Position numbers and translations under genes: made by a program
Notes under the pieces: generated by a model
Seen by the model: the letters and a program-made list of their open reading frames with translations, nothing else
Told to the model about the DNA's origin: nothing
The model's database searches: none
In this document: piece by piece, positions 43,993 through 52,547 of the stretch
How positions within the stretch are numbered: the stretch's first letter is position 1
How the letters are laid out: each line of letters starts with the position of its first letter
DNA from: Streptomyces sp. NBC_01276
GTDB taxonomy: Bacteria; Actinomycetota; Actinomycetes; Streptomycetales; Streptomycetaceae
Direction of reading: 5' to 3'
NCBI RefSeq assembly: GCF_041435355.1
Contig: NZ_CP108442.1
Coordinates: 5,640,501-5,704,500, forward strand
DNA: 64,000 nt

Positions 43993-45327
43993 ATGCCCTC
44001 CCGAACGCTGCTGCGGTGCCTGCTCGGCGCCGCCTTGCTGCTGCCCGTCGCCCCCCTGTCGCCCGCCGTCGCCGCCGCGGGCGCCGACGGCGGGCGGACC
44101 GTCGACTACCAGGGGCTGCACCTCACCCTCCCCGCCGGCTGGCAGGTCGTCGACCTCGACCGCCACCCCGACGCCTGCCTGCGCCTGGACCGCCCCGCGC
44201 TCTACCTCGGGCACGCCGGCACCCAGGCCGAATGCGCCTCCGGCCGGGCCGTCGCCCACCGCGCCGACACCCTGCACCTGGAGCCCATCGACGGCGCCCC
44301 GCCCCGCGCCGACATCCCCACCTTCCCCGTCGACGCCGGCACCGCGCTGCCGCCCGCCGACGCCGACAGCGGCGAGCTGCGCTACGCCCTGCGCGGGACC
44401 GGGGTGATGGCCACCCTCTCCTACGGGGAGGACCCGGCCGCCGTACGGGGCATGCTGGCCCGGGCCGCCGCTCCGGAGGGCGCACCGGCCCCCGCCACCG
44501 CGCCGGTGGTCACCGCCGCGGGCCCGGCGGCGGCACCCCGCGCCACCCAGCAGGCCTTCACCGGCACCGGCTTCGACGCCTGCACCGCCCCGACCCAGCG
44601 GGCGATGGACGCCTGGCACGCCGACTCCCCCTTCGGCGCGGTCGGCATCTACATCGGCGGCCGGGCCCGCGCCTGCGCCCAGCCGCAGCTGACGGCGGGC
44701 TGGGTCCGCAAGCAGGCCGCGGCCGGCTGGCACCTGATGCCGATCTGGGTGGGACCGCAGCCCTGGAACAGCTCCAGCACCGGCCTGTCCACCGACCCCT
44801 CCCGGGCCAACGACCAGGGCCGGGAGGCGGCCGACGGCGCCGCCGACGCGGCCCGCTCGCTCGGCCTGGACGCGGGCACGGTGCTCTACAACGACCTGGA
44901 GAACTACACCGACCGGGCGACCTGGGACGCCCCCGTCGTCGCCTACCTCACCGCCTGGACGGTCCGCCTGCACGAGCTGGGCTACCGCGCGGCGGCGTAC
45001 GTCTCCGCGAGCTCCGGGGCCAGGGCGCTCAGTGCCCACTACCAGCAGGCCCCGCAGGCCATGCCGGACGTGCTGTGGGTGGCCCGCTGGAACCTGGCGG
45101 CCTCCGTCACCGACGCCGACATGGGCCTGCCCGAGCACACCGCGCAGTGGGCCGGGCCGCGCCGGGCCCACCAGTTCCGCGGGGACCACGACGCCTCGTA
45201 CGGCGGGGTGACGATCAACATCGACCGGAACTGGGTGGACGTGGACCCGGCCGCCCTCGGACCGGTCGGCGGCCTGCCGGCCGGCGGTCCGGTCCGCGGC
45301 CCGCTCCCGGGCCTGCCGTTCAGCTGA
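43993..45327 (+). CDS. secreted DUF1906 glycoside-hydrolase-like protein
   Basis: A 444-residue exported protein. A signal peptide (cut near residue 30, after AVAAA) is followed by about 170 residues of unknown type, then a C-terminal DUF1906 domain from about residue 195: GTGFDACTAPTQRAMDAW, VGIYIGGRARAC, the WHLMPIWVG strand and TVLYNDLENYT, a barrel resembling GH25-type hydrolases as in mycobacterial Rv2525c. The acidic DLENY pair may be catalytic. ATG 43993 or GTG 43984 can be the start. It converges on the next gene with an eight-base overlap of their ends. Confidence 0.85.
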   Translation: MPSRTLLRCLLGAALLLPVAPLSPAVAAAGADGGRTVDYQGLHLTLPAGWQVVDLDRHPDACLRLDRPALYLGHAGTQAECASGRAVAHRADTLHLEPIDGAPPRADIPTFPVDAGTALPPADADSGELRYALRGTGVMATLSYGEDPAAVRGMLARAAAPEGAPAPATAPVVTAAGPAAAPRATQQAFTGTGFDACTAPTQRAMDAWHADSPFGAVGIYIGGRARACAQPQLTAGWVRKQAAAGWHLMPIWVGPQPWNSSSTGLSTDPSRANDQGREAADGAADAARSLGLDAGTVLYNDLENYTDRATWDAPVVAYLTAWTVRLHELGYRAAAYVSASSGARALSAHYQQAPQAMPDVLWVARWNLAASVTDADMGLPEHTAQWAGPRRAHQFRGDHDASYGGVTINIDRNWVDVDPAALGPVGGLPAGGPVRGPLPGLPFS

Positions 45328-45829
45328 CGGGGTCCTCCCGGGCGGGTTCGTCGTCGTTGCCCCGGCGCAGGGTGTGCAGCCCGTGCGCCGGGGTCCACGT
45401 CCGCACCACCAGCTCCTCGCCCTCCACCGAGACCCGCACGACCTCCCTCAGCTCGGCGTGGAAGAGGTGGAAGGGGTGCGGGGACTCGGTCTCCTCCGCG
45501 TAGCGGTGCAGCTCCGGCGGGTCCACGAGCTCCACCGCCCGCCCGGAGATCCGCACGTCCCCGTCGGGCATGTCCTCGCCGCCGCCGGGGTTGGTGTGCA
45601 GGGCGAACCGCGGATCGCGCTGGAGGTCGAGGGCCTTCAGCGAGCCCGGCATCATGCCCAGCCACAGCTCCCCGCCGCGGAAGTCGACGTTCAGCCCGCT
45701 CAGGCGGGGCGAGCCGTCCTTGCGCAGGGTGCCCAGGACATGGTGCGGGTACTGCGCGAAGCGGGCCCGCACGGCCGCCGCGAACTCGGGTTCCGCCTGC
45801 TCGAACGCTGCCCAGTTGTTCGTCTTCAT
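45320..45829 (-). CDS. pyridoxamine 5'-phosphate oxidase-fold protein
   Basis: A 169-residue protein of the split-barrel flavin-binding fold, likely binding FMN or F420. The pattern HHVLGTLRKDGSPRLSGLNVDFRGGELWLGM near residues 36-66 is typical of this family. No PLP-synthesis-specific residues are clear, so true PdxH activity is unlikely. It follows the VWA gene after 35 bases. The start is ATG 45829; a large frame upstream of it is shadow plus pseudogene. Confidence 0.78.
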   Translation of the reverse strand: MKTNNWAAFEQAEPEFAAAVRARFAQYPHHVLGTLRKDGSPRLSGLNVDFRGGELWLGMMPGSLKALDLQRDPRFALHTNPGGGEDMPDGDVRISGRAVELVDPPELHRYAEETESPHPFHLFHAELREVVRVSVEGEELVVRTWTPAHGLHTLRRGNDDEPAREDPVS

Positions 45830-45864
45830 GGCCCCATGAAAGCGCGGCCCCCGTCGCCCGCCGC

Positions 45865-46593
45865 TCAGGCGCGCACGATCCCCGCCGCGCGCGCCGCCCG
45901 CAGCCAGGCCGGGAACTCCCCGAGGAGCCGGTCGTAGAGCACGGCGTCCGGCACGGTCCGCGGGTCGGGGCCCGCGTGGAAGTAGCCGGCGTTGTCCACC
46001 GCCCGCAGGGCCGGGACGGGCAGTTCGTCCAGTCGGCGCAGGAAGTCGAACTGGCTGCTCCGGGTGTTCCCGAAGCCGACGAACTGCCAGAACAGCGGCA
46101 GCCGGGACGCCTTGCACAGGTACCGCTCCGCGGCGGGCTTGCTGAGCGGGCCGCCGTCGGTCTGGAAGACGACCAGCGCCGGTTCGCGCGTTCCCGCGTC
46201 CAGGTAGTGGTCGATGACCGCGTCCATGGCCGCGTCGTACGCCGTCTTCCCCATGTGGCCGAGGCCGGCGGCTATGGCGGTGACCCGGCCCTCGTGCCCG
46301 CCGAGGCGGACCTCCTCCACCGCGTGCACCTCGGTGGAGAAGAAGACGACCGGGATCCGGCCGTCGGCGTCGAGGTGCGCGGACAGGCCCAGCACCCGGT
46401 CGGCGAGGGCCTGCACGGTGCCGTCCGCGTAGTAGGGGCGCATCGATCCGGAGTAGTCCAGCACCAGGTAGACGGCGGCCCGGCCACCGTCCAGTCCGTG
46501 CTCGCGCAGCGACACCCCGGCGCTCTTGTAGAGGTTCACGAGTGCCGGAGCGGCTGCTCGCACCGCGTGGAGGTCCATGGCGCTGCCCGTCAT
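45865..46593 (-). CDS. VWA domain protein (TerF-like)
   Basis: A 242-residue protein that is almost all von Willebrand factor A domain. The MIDAS metal site begins DYSGSMRPY (near residue 46), and the second and third metal loops are visible at GKTAYDAAMD and QTDGGP. This form resembles the VWA part of TerF-type tellurite-resistance-associated proteins, though no other ter genes are nearby. Cytoplasmic, with no signal peptide. Function unknown. Confidence 0.8.
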   Translation of the reverse strand: MTGSAMDLHAVRAAAPALVNLYKSAGVSLREHGLDGGRAAVYLVLDYSGSMRPYYADGTVQALADRVLGLSAHLDADGRIPVVFFSTEVHAVEEVRLGGHEGRVTAIAAGLGHMGKTAYDAAMDAVIDHYLDAGTREPALVVFQTDGGPLSKPAAERYLCKASRLPLFWQFVGFGNTRSSQFDFLRRLDELPVPALRAVDNAGYFHAGPDPRTVPDAVLYDRLLGEFPAWLRAARAAGIVRA

Positions 46594-46608
46594 GGGCCCG
46601 AGGGTACG

Positions 46609-47190
46609 TCAGCGGGCCGGGGCGTACCCCAGATGTGCGGCCAGCCGCTCCCGGTGGGCGGCGGGCGGACCGAAGAGCTGCGCCGAGCCGTGGGCGCGCT
46701 TGAAGAAGGTGTGCGCCTCGTGCTCCCAGGTGATGCAGATCCCGCCGTGCAGCTGGATCATCTCGCCCGCGACGTACGCGTACGCCTCGGAGCAGGCCAG
46801 GTCGCGGACCCGGGCGAGGACCAGCAGGGGGCCGGGTCGCCCGGGGGCCGGCCAGGACGTACCGCTTGGTGCCGGTGAGCAGCCAGCCGGATCCGGCGGG
46901 CTCGGCCCGGGTGACGAGGTCCCCGTCCTCCCACCCGCCACGCCCCGCCGCGGGCCCGGCCCCGGGTCCGTCCCCGGTCGCGGAACCGGTCGCGGAACCG
47001 TCGTCCGGGCCCTCCGCCCAGGCCAGCGCCCCCACCGCCGACCCGTCCGCCAGCCCCGGCAGGTGCCGTGCGCAGGCCTCCCGGTCCCCGGACGCGAGCA
47101 GCGCCTGCAGGTCAGCACCGCCGAGCCCAGGTACGGTACGGGGCCCAGGCGGTCAGCTCCTCGGCGGTGACCGGGGCGCTGCTCTACTTC
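46609..47190 (-). pseudogene. acyl-CoA dehydrogenase remnant
   Basis: Pieces of one acyl-CoA dehydrogenase lie in order but in different frames. PVPYLGSAVLT is in one frame, QALLASGDREACARHLPGL-like to GALAWAEG and WLLTGTKRYVLAG in another, and RVRDLACSEAYAYVAGEMIQLHGGI with FFKRAHGSAQLFGPP in a third. The N-terminal third is absent and about 170 residues between the flavin-loop region and the C-terminal helices are missing. No single frame could give an active enzyme. It directly abuts the PadR gene, whose stop is at 47199. Confidence 0.8.
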
Positions 47191-47198
47191 CGGCGCGC

Positions 47199-47792
47199 CT
47201 ACGGGCGGGTGCCGGACTCCGGGGCCGGGGCGAGCGCCTCGATGTCCGCGAGCATGGCGACGGCCAGGTCGCGCTCGGAGGCGTAGTACCGCTCCGCCCA
47301 CTTGAGGGTGAGGGTGGGGTAGGCCCATGCGGCCTCGTCCTGGGCCCCCTCCACGTCCGCCACCGCGCGGCGGCGCATCCGTTCCGCGAACTCCTGGTGC
47401 TGGACCAGGATTTCGCGCATCTGCTCCGGCTCCAGCAGGTGGCCCAGCCACAGCCGCAGCATCGGCCCGTGCTTGAGGACCGGGGGGTCGACCGGTGCCT
47501 CGCGCGCCCATTCCCGTACGGCGGCCATGCCCTCGTCGGTGATCCGGTACACGCGCTTGTCGCGGGTGCCGGTGTCCTGGGCGACCATCCGCGAGGAGGC
47601 GTAGCCGGCCTTCTCCAGCCGCTTGAGCTCGCTGTAGATCTGGCTGAAGGACGGGCTCCAGTAGAAGAAGCGCAGCGACCAGTCCGACCACTTCTTCAGG
47701 TCGTAGCCCGACAGCTCCTCACCGAAGGAGAGCAGGCCGAGCACCGCCCAGCTGGTCGCCGGGAGCGTGCGCGTGTTCGTCTCGTCTGCCAC
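47199..47792 (-). CDS. PadR family transcriptional regulator
   Basis: A 197-residue regulator with an N-terminal winged helix: SWAVLGLLSFGEELSGYDLKKW, then FSQIYSELKRLEKAGY and KRVYRITDEG (to about residue 90). A long C-terminal dimerisation helix region of the Vir subfamily follows, with EILVQHQEFAERMRRR. GTG start at 47792. It is divergent from the flavin oxidoreductase gene, the usual arrangement for a regulator and its target. Confidence 0.88.
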   Translation of the reverse strand: MADETNTRTLPATSWAVLGLLSFGEELSGYDLKKWSDWSLRFFYWSPSFSQIYSELKRLEKAGYASSRMVAQDTGTRDKRVYRITDEGMAAVREWAREAPVDPPVLKHGPMLRLWLGHLLEPEQMREILVQHQEFAERMRRRAVADVEGAQDEAAWAYPTLTLKWAERYYASERDLAVAMLADIEALAPAPESGTRP

Positions 47793-47853
47793 GCAGCGCA
47801 GTCTATGGCCGGTCCCCGCGATGCCCTTCCCCTGACAGGATGTGACTGCTAGA

Positions 47854-47875
47854 AGTATTCCTAATCGAAATATCT
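47854..47875. promoter_or_regulatory. AT-rich imperfect palindrome between padR and the oxidoreductase gene
   Basis: In the 123-base divergent gap, AGTATTCCTAATCGAAATATCT is an imperfect palindrome and the most AT-rich stretch around. It is the likeliest place for the promoters and for PadR binding. Pattern-based only. Confidence 0.35.
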
Positions 47876-47915
47876 GCAAAAACCTGCCCCCACAGCTGGA
47901 TGGAGGGACCGCACC

Positions 47916-49043
47916 GTGAAGTTCTCGATGATCTTCGAGGCGCAGCTCGTCGACCCCACCCCCGAACGCGAACGCCAGGTCATCCACGACTGCGTCGAAC
48001 AGGCCGTGTTCGCCGAGGAGATGGGCTTCGACCGGATCTGGGCCGTGGAACACCACTCCCTGACCCAGTACGCCCACATGAGCGCTTCCGAGATCTTCCT
48101 GACCTGGGTCGCCGCCCGGACGCGGAAGATCCGTATCGGCCACGGCGTGGTCACCATGCCCTTCGCCTACCAGCACCCGGTGCGCGTCGCCGAGCGGGCC
48201 GCCATGCTCGACGTGCTCTCCGGCGGCCGCGTCGACATCGGTGCCGGGCGAGGGGCCACCCGCCAGGAGATGTCGATGTACGGGGTGAACCCCGAGGACA
48301 CCTACCCGCAGATGGAGGAGGCGCTGCGGATCTTCTCCGCCGCCTGGCGGGAGCCGGAGTTCGCATGGCACGGGTCGCTCGACATCGGCCCCGGCGCGGT
48401 CCTGCCCCGCCCGGTGCAAGACCCGCACCCGCCCCTGTTCATGGCCTGCTCCAAGCACGACACCCTCAAGCTCGCCGCCGAACTGGGCATCGGAGCCCTG
48501 GTGATGGGCTTCGCCGGCGCCGACGACGTCCGCGCCATGCGCAAGGTCTACGACGAGGCCATCGCCGCCCGCACCGGCGAGCGCCTCGTCTCGGACCGGG
48601 TCAACGACCACCTCTCCGCCCTCTGCCCCACGATCGTCCTCGACGACGCCGAGCGCGCGCTGCGCCTGGGCACGCGCGGGCAGCGCTTCTTCGCCGAGTC
48701 CATCGCCCACTGGTACGGCAACGCGCCCGCCCCGACGGGCTACGCCGAGGACGAGGACCACGTGGGCGCCCTCGACCGGGGCCGCGAGGAGCTCGTCGCC
48801 CGGCTGCACGAGGCGAACATCCCCGCCCGCCCGGTCGACACCGGCACCTACAACGCCGACCACGCCTACGGCAGCGCCGAGACGGCCATCGCCTACGTCG
48901 AGCAGCTGCGCGAGATCGGCGTCGACGAGGTCATGTGCCTGATCCAGATGGGCACCGTCCCGCAGGAGGCCTGCATGGAGACCATCCGGCAGTGGGGCGA
49001 GAAGGTCATCCCGCACTTCCGCGCCCTGGAACTGGAGGGCTGA
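47916..49043 (+). CDS. LLM class flavin-dependent oxidoreductase
   Basis: A 375-residue luciferase-like monooxygenase-fold protein, which uses FMNH2 or F420. Typical stretches are MGFDRIWAVEHHSL near residue 35 and HPVRVAERAAMLDVLSGGRVDIGAGRG near 85, plus LAAELGIGALVMGF. GTG start. Only three bases separate it from the SDR gene. With the SDR and the alpha/beta hydrolase it probably makes up an oxidative degradation cassette, previously with the broken acyl-CoA dehydrogenase. Substrate unknown. Confidence 0.88.
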   Translation: MKFSMIFEAQLVDPTPERERQVIHDCVEQAVFAEEMGFDRIWAVEHHSLTQYAHMSASEIFLTWVAARTRKIRIGHGVVTMPFAYQHPVRVAERAAMLDVLSGGRVDIGAGRGATRQEMSMYGVNPEDTYPQMEEALRIFSAAWREPEFAWHGSLDIGPGAVLPRPVQDPHPPLFMACSKHDTLKLAAELGIGALVMGFAGADDVRAMRKVYDEAIAARTGERLVSDRVNDHLSALCPTIVLDDAERALRLGTRGQRFFAESIAHWYGNAPAPTGYAEDEDHVGALDRGREELVARLHEANIPARPVDTGTYNADHAYGSAETAIAYVEQLREIGVDEVMCLIQMGTVPQEACMETIRQWGEKVIPHFRALELEG

Positions 49044-49046
49044 GCC

Positions 49047-49775
49047 GTGATCTCACTCGACGGGAAGGTCGTCGTGATCACCGGCGCCGGACGCGGCCAG
49101 GGCGCCGAGGAGGCCCGGCTGTGCGCGGAGGCCGGGGCGCGGGTCGTCGTCACCGACGTCCGCGAGGAGGAGGGCCGGGCGGTCGCCGCCGCACTGGGGG
49201 ACCGCGCGCTCTACGTACGGCACGACGTGGCCGACGCGGGCAGCTGGGCCGAGGTGGTGCGGGAGGCGGTGGCCGCCTTCGGGACCGTCTCGGCACTCGT
49301 CAACAACGCCGCCCTGTGGCGCACCGCGCACGTGGAGGAGCAGAGCGCGCAGGGCTTCGAGGAACTGCTCCGGGTCAACCTGCTGGGGCCCTTCCTCGGC
49401 ATCCAGGCCGTCGCGCCCGTGCTGCGGGCGGCCGGCGGCGGCTCGGTCGTCAACATCTCCTCCACGGCGGGCCTGGTCGGCATACCCGGCCACGCGGCCT
49501 ACGGGTCCACCAAGTTCGCCCTGCGCGGGCTGACCCGGTCCGCCGCGCTGGACCTGGCCGGGGACGGGATCCGCGTCAACTCCGTGCACCCGGGGGCCAT
49601 CGACACCCCGATGGTGGCCGAGGCGGTCGCCGGACGGGACTGGTCGCACGTGCCGCTGGGCCGGATGGGGCGGCCCCGGGAGGTCGGGGAGCTGGTGCTG
49701 TTCCTGTGCTCGGACGCCTCCTCGTACGTGACGGGGACCGAGTTCGCGGTCGACGGCGGGATGACGGCCGGATGA
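49047..49775 (+). CDS. short-chain dehydrogenase/reductase
   Basis: A 242-residue classical SDR. The cofactor motif TGAGRGQG is at residues 12-19, NNA near 90, and the catalytic Ser-Tyr-Lys are in NISSTAG and YGSTK (near 138-155). The Asp after the second strand (TDVREEE) points to NAD(H). GTG start at 49047. It is coupled to the next gene by a four-base overlap. Confidence 0.9.
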   Translation: MISLDGKVVVITGAGRGQGAEEARLCAEAGARVVVTDVREEEGRAVAAALGDRALYVRHDVADAGSWAEVVREAVAAFGTVSALVNNAALWRTAHVEEQSAQGFEELLRVNLLGPFLGIQAVAPVLRAAGGGSVVNISSTAGLVGIPGHAAYGSTKFALRGLTRSAALDLAGDGIRVNSVHPGAIDTPMVAEAVAGRDWSHVPLGRMGRPREVGELVLFLCSDASSYVTGTEFAVDGGMTAG

Positions 49776-50653
49776 GCGGGCGGCTCTCCCCCGCCGCGCG
49801 GGGGCTGTGCGACGCGATGGCGGCGGTCTTCCCCGGACCCGGGGACGTGACGGCCCTGCGGGCGGCGGCCGTGCCCGGCCCGCCCGGACCCGAGGTCGCC
49901 TCGGTGCGCGACGCCGACGCGGGCGGGGTCCCGGTGCGGATCTACGACCCCGCGCCGGGAGCCGCCGGCCGGCCGCTCGCCGTGTACTTCCACGGCGGCG
50001 GCTGGGTGATGTGCGGGCTGGACACGCACGACGCCCTGTGCCGGAAGCTGGCCGCCGCCTCAGGGGCGGTGGTCGTCTCCGCCGACTACCGGCTGGCCCC
50101 CGAACACCCCTGGCCCGCCGCCTGCGACGACGCCCTGCGCGTACTGCTGTGGGCGCGGGCCGAAGCGGAGGCGCTGGGCTGCGATCCGGGGCGGGTGGTG
50201 GTCGCGGGGGACTCCAGCGGCGGCAACCTGGCCGCCGTCACCGCGCTGCGCGCACCCGGACTGGCCGCCGGGCAACTGCTGGCGTACCCGCCGCTGGACG
50301 CCTCGATGGGCTCCGGGTCGGTGACCACGTACGGCCGGGACCACTTCCACACCGCCGCGCACATGGCCTGGTACTGGGACCAGTACGGCGGCGATCCCGC
50401 GCACCCGCACGTCTCGCCGCTGAGGGCCGGCCGGGAGGCGCTGGCCGCACTGCCCCGCACGCTGATCCTCCTCGCCGACTGCGACCTGCTGCGGGACGAG
50501 GGGATGGCGTACGGGCGCCGGCTGGGGGAGGCGGGGGTGGACTGCGAGGTCAGGCTCCACCCAGGGGTCTTCCACGGCTTCCTGGGCCTGCCGCTGCCGG
50601 CCGGCCGGGCGGCGCTCGCGGGCGCGGCGGCCTGGCTGGCGCAGACGCCGTGA
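49772..50653 (+). CDS. alpha/beta hydrolase (HSL/esterase type)
   Basis: A 293-residue esterase of the hormone-sensitive-lipase group. The oxyanion motif is HGGGW near residue 75, the nucleophile Ser is in GDSSGG near 152, and the acid and His are in the LLADCDLLRDEG and PGVFHGF segments. It overlaps the SDR gene by four bases and ends the three-gene run. It probably hydrolyses an ester or lactone produced by the oxidoreductases. Confidence 0.9.
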   Translation: MSGRLSPAARGLCDAMAAVFPGPGDVTALRAAAVPGPPGPEVASVRDADAGGVPVRIYDPAPGAAGRPLAVYFHGGGWVMCGLDTHDALCRKLAAASGAVVVSADYRLAPEHPWPAACDDALRVLLWARAEAEALGCDPGRVVVAGDSSGGNLAAVTALRAPGLAAGQLLAYPPLDASMGSGSVTTYGRDHFHTAAHMAWYWDQYGGDPAHPHVSPLRAGREALAALPRTLILLADCDLLRDEGMAYGRRLGEAGVDCEVRLHPGVFHGFLGLPLPAGRAALAGAAAWLAQTP

Positions 50654-50672
50654 AGGAGACGCCGGGACAGGG

Positions 50673-50750
50673 GGGCGGGGCGGCCGGATTCGAACCGGCG
50701 TCTTCCCCCTTGCAGGGGGGTGCAACGACCTCTGTACTACGACCCCGCCC
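50673..50750 (-). tRNA. tRNA-like element, anticodon GCA (Cys), aberrant acceptor stem
   Basis: Read on the minus strand from 50750. The T arm is canonical: stem GCCGG/CCGGC around TTCGAAT. The anticodon loop is CTGCAAG, giving GCA (Cys), on a C-rich/G-rich stem with a C-A mismatch at the top. A D arm with GTAC start and a GG in its loop is present but pairs poorly. The acceptor ends pair over ten bases (GGGCGGGG and CG with CGCCCCGCCC) if one U is bulged, against seven in normal tRNA. No CCA is encoded. Either an unusual tRNA or a decayed one. Confidence 0.5.
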
Positions 50751-50815
50751 TTGCGGTGGATCTTATGCGGGCCGTGGGCGGGTGCGCACGCCGGATTCCC
50801 CGGCATGATGTGTCC

Positions 50816-51148
50816 ATGCCTGGCTTCCTCCTGCGCGCCTGCCTGCTCCTCGCCGTGGAGGCGGGCGCCGCCTTCCTGCTGCGCGACGCCGGAGCACCCT
50901 GGATCCCGGTCCTGCTCGGGGTGTTCGTCCTCGGCTCCGCCGTCCCCCAGGGCACGCCGGCGGAGTTCGCGGGCCGCTTCCTCGTCGCCGCCGTCGCGGT
51001 GGGCGTGGCCCTGGCGGGCGCCGCGGCCTGGGCGGCGTACGACCGGCCGGACACCGGCCCCGCCCAGTGGGCCGCCCAGGCCGCCACCGCCGTCCTCCTC
51101 CTCTTCCAGACGGCCACCCTCATGCGCCTCTCCCTGCGCCGCGCCTGA
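50816..51148 (+). CDS. small membrane protein
   Basis: A 110-residue protein with about four hydrophobic helices (residues 4-20, 28-44, 55-75 and 88-105) and a short basic end, SLRRA. It resembles small uncharacterised actinobacterial membrane proteins; no named family recognised. ATG 50816 or GTG 50810 can be the start. Lies alone between the tRNA-like element and a converging phosphatase-family gene. Confidence 0.65.
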   Translation: MPGFLLRACLLLAVEAGAAFLLRDAGAPWIPVLLGVFVLGSAVPQGTPAEFAGRFLVAAVAVGVALAGAAAWAAYDRPDTGPAQWAAQAATAVLLLFQTATLMRLSLRRA

Positions 51149-51184
51149 TCCGTCCGGCGGCGGCCCACCCCCGTCCCGGCCCCG

Positions 51185-52147
51185 TCACACCGTGCGTCTC
51201 ACCTCGGTGAGGACGGGCCGGTGGTCACTGCCCAGGTCCGGCAGGACGCTGGTGGTGGTGGCCTCCAGGCCGCGCAGCAGTACGTGGTCGATCCGGACCA
51301 CGGGGAAGGGGGCGGGCCAGGTGAACCCGAAGCCCTGGCCCGCGTGTTCGTGCGCGGGCTCCAGCTGCCGGGCGAGGGGCGCCAGACCCCGGTCGTCCAG
51401 GCTGCCGTTGAGGTCGCCGAGCAGCATCATGCGGGGGGCCGGATCCCGCGCGATGCGGTCGGCCAGTGCGGCCGCCGCCGCGTCGCGGGGCCCGATGGCG
51501 AAGCCCTCGGTCGCCCGGACCCGTACGGAGGGCAGCCGCACCGTGTAGACGGCGGTGTCACCACCGGGGGTCCCGGCGACGGCCCGGATCGCGTGCGGCC
51601 AGGGGCCGCCCAGGTCCATCGCCTCGACCTCGCGCAGCGGATGGCGCGACCACAGGCCGAGGGTGTTGCGGGTGGTGTGGTGGGGGTACGCCGCGGCGAG
51701 CGCCTTCTCGTACGCGGGGACGGCCCCCAGGGGGACCTTCTCCAGGGCGACGAGATCGGCGCCGGTGGCGATCACCTCCCGGGCGACGGCCTCGGGGGTG
51801 GTGCGGGCCCCGCCGACGTTGAAGGACAGGGCCCTGAAGTCGCCGAGCCCCGCACGGGGCGGCGCCGCCAGGGTGGGCACGAAGACGGTGCACCAGGCCA
51901 CGAGGGGCACCAGGGCCGCGGCCATTCCCAGCCGTGTGCCGCGCGCCACCGCCCACAGGAGGAGGACCACTATCGCGACGGCGGACCACGGGAGGGCGGT
52001 CTCGGCCAGGCTGCCGAGGTTGCCCGGTCTGTTGGGCAGGAGCCGCGGAAAGAGCAGGGCCACGGCGAGGAGGAGCGAGGGGACGGCGATGCGTGCGGTG
52101 CGGCGGGGGCGGTCCCCCGAACCGCCCCGCCGTGTGCTGCGGGTCAT
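51185..52147 (-). CDS. membrane-bound endonuclease/exonuclease/phosphatase family protein
   Basis: A 320-residue protein. Three membrane helices fill residues 20-95, followed by an EEP catalytic domain outside or at the membrane. Motifs in order: FRALSFNVGGA (near residue 105), ADLVALEKV with the metal-binding Glu, the LLGDLNGSLDD pair near 245, RIDHVLLRGL and the final SDHRPVL. Nuclease, phosphodiesterase or phosphatase action cannot be told apart from sequence. The start is ATG 52147. Confidence 0.87.
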   Translation of the reverse strand: MTRSTRRGGSGDRPRRTARIAVPSLLLAVALLFPRLLPNRPGNLGSLAETALPWSAVAIVVLLLWAVARGTRLGMAAALVPLVAWCTVFVPTLAAPPRAGLGDFRALSFNVGGARTTPEAVAREVIATGADLVALEKVPLGAVPAYEKALAAAYPHHTTRNTLGLWSRHPLREVEAMDLGGPWPHAIRAVAGTPGGDTAVYTVRLPSVRVRATEGFAIGPRDAAAAALADRIARDPAPRMMLLGDLNGSLDDRGLAPLARQLEPAHEHAGQGFGFTWPAPFPVVRIDHVLLRGLEATTTSVLPDLGSDHRPVLTEVRRTV

Positions 52148-52162
52148 GGATCCTCGTCTTCC

Positions 52163-52513
52163 CTAGATGCAGCCCCTGCGCCGCAAGTGCGCGAACATGG
52201 CGATCCCCGAACCGGCCACCAGGGCGAGGAAGGCGGGCCAGGCCCAGACCAGCGCGGTCTCGGGCTGGTGGAAGTTCGCCGAGTAGATACCACCCAGCAG
52301 CGTGGGGACCATGAACACCACGAGCCACGAGGTCACCCTCCGGGCGACCCGGCTCCCCTCGAAGAGCTCCACCGACTTCCGGTGGAGCAATACCATTTCC
52401 TTCCGGTAACGGCGGACTCCCTGGAGGAATTCGCGCAGCTCTTCGTTCGAGTACGCGTCGAGGTCTTTCGGGGTGAGCCCGGCCGGGACGGGGCGCATGG
52501 AATTGTCCGACAT
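52163..52513 (-). CDS. stand-alone CorA-like membrane module (copy 2)
   Basis: A 116-residue protein. A helical stretch (DLDAYSNEELREFLQGVRRYRKEMVLLHRKSVELFEGSR region, about residues 18-55) leads to two membrane helices (about 62-80 and 90-108) and a basic end. This is the layout of the C-terminal part of CorA/MIT magnesium channels. The pore signature is altered to GGIYSANF, where CorA proteins have YGMNF. The large N-terminal CorA domain is absent. Start ATG 52513; it lies 34 bases after its paralogue. Confidence 0.65.
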   Translation of the reverse strand: MSDNSMRPVPAGLTPKDLDAYSNEELREFLQGVRRYRKEMVLLHRKSVELFEGSRVARRVTSWLVVFMVPTLLGGIYSANFHQPETALVWAWPAFLALVAGSGIAMFAHLRRRGCI

Positions 52514-52547
52514 TTGATTGCCCTTCCTCTGGTCGGCGGCGGGCCGC

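Noticed and set aside
50671..50750. The tRNA-like element read on the plus strand
   Set aside because: The plus strand shows GATTCGAACC, the reverse complement of the T-arm consensus, so only the minus strand fits.
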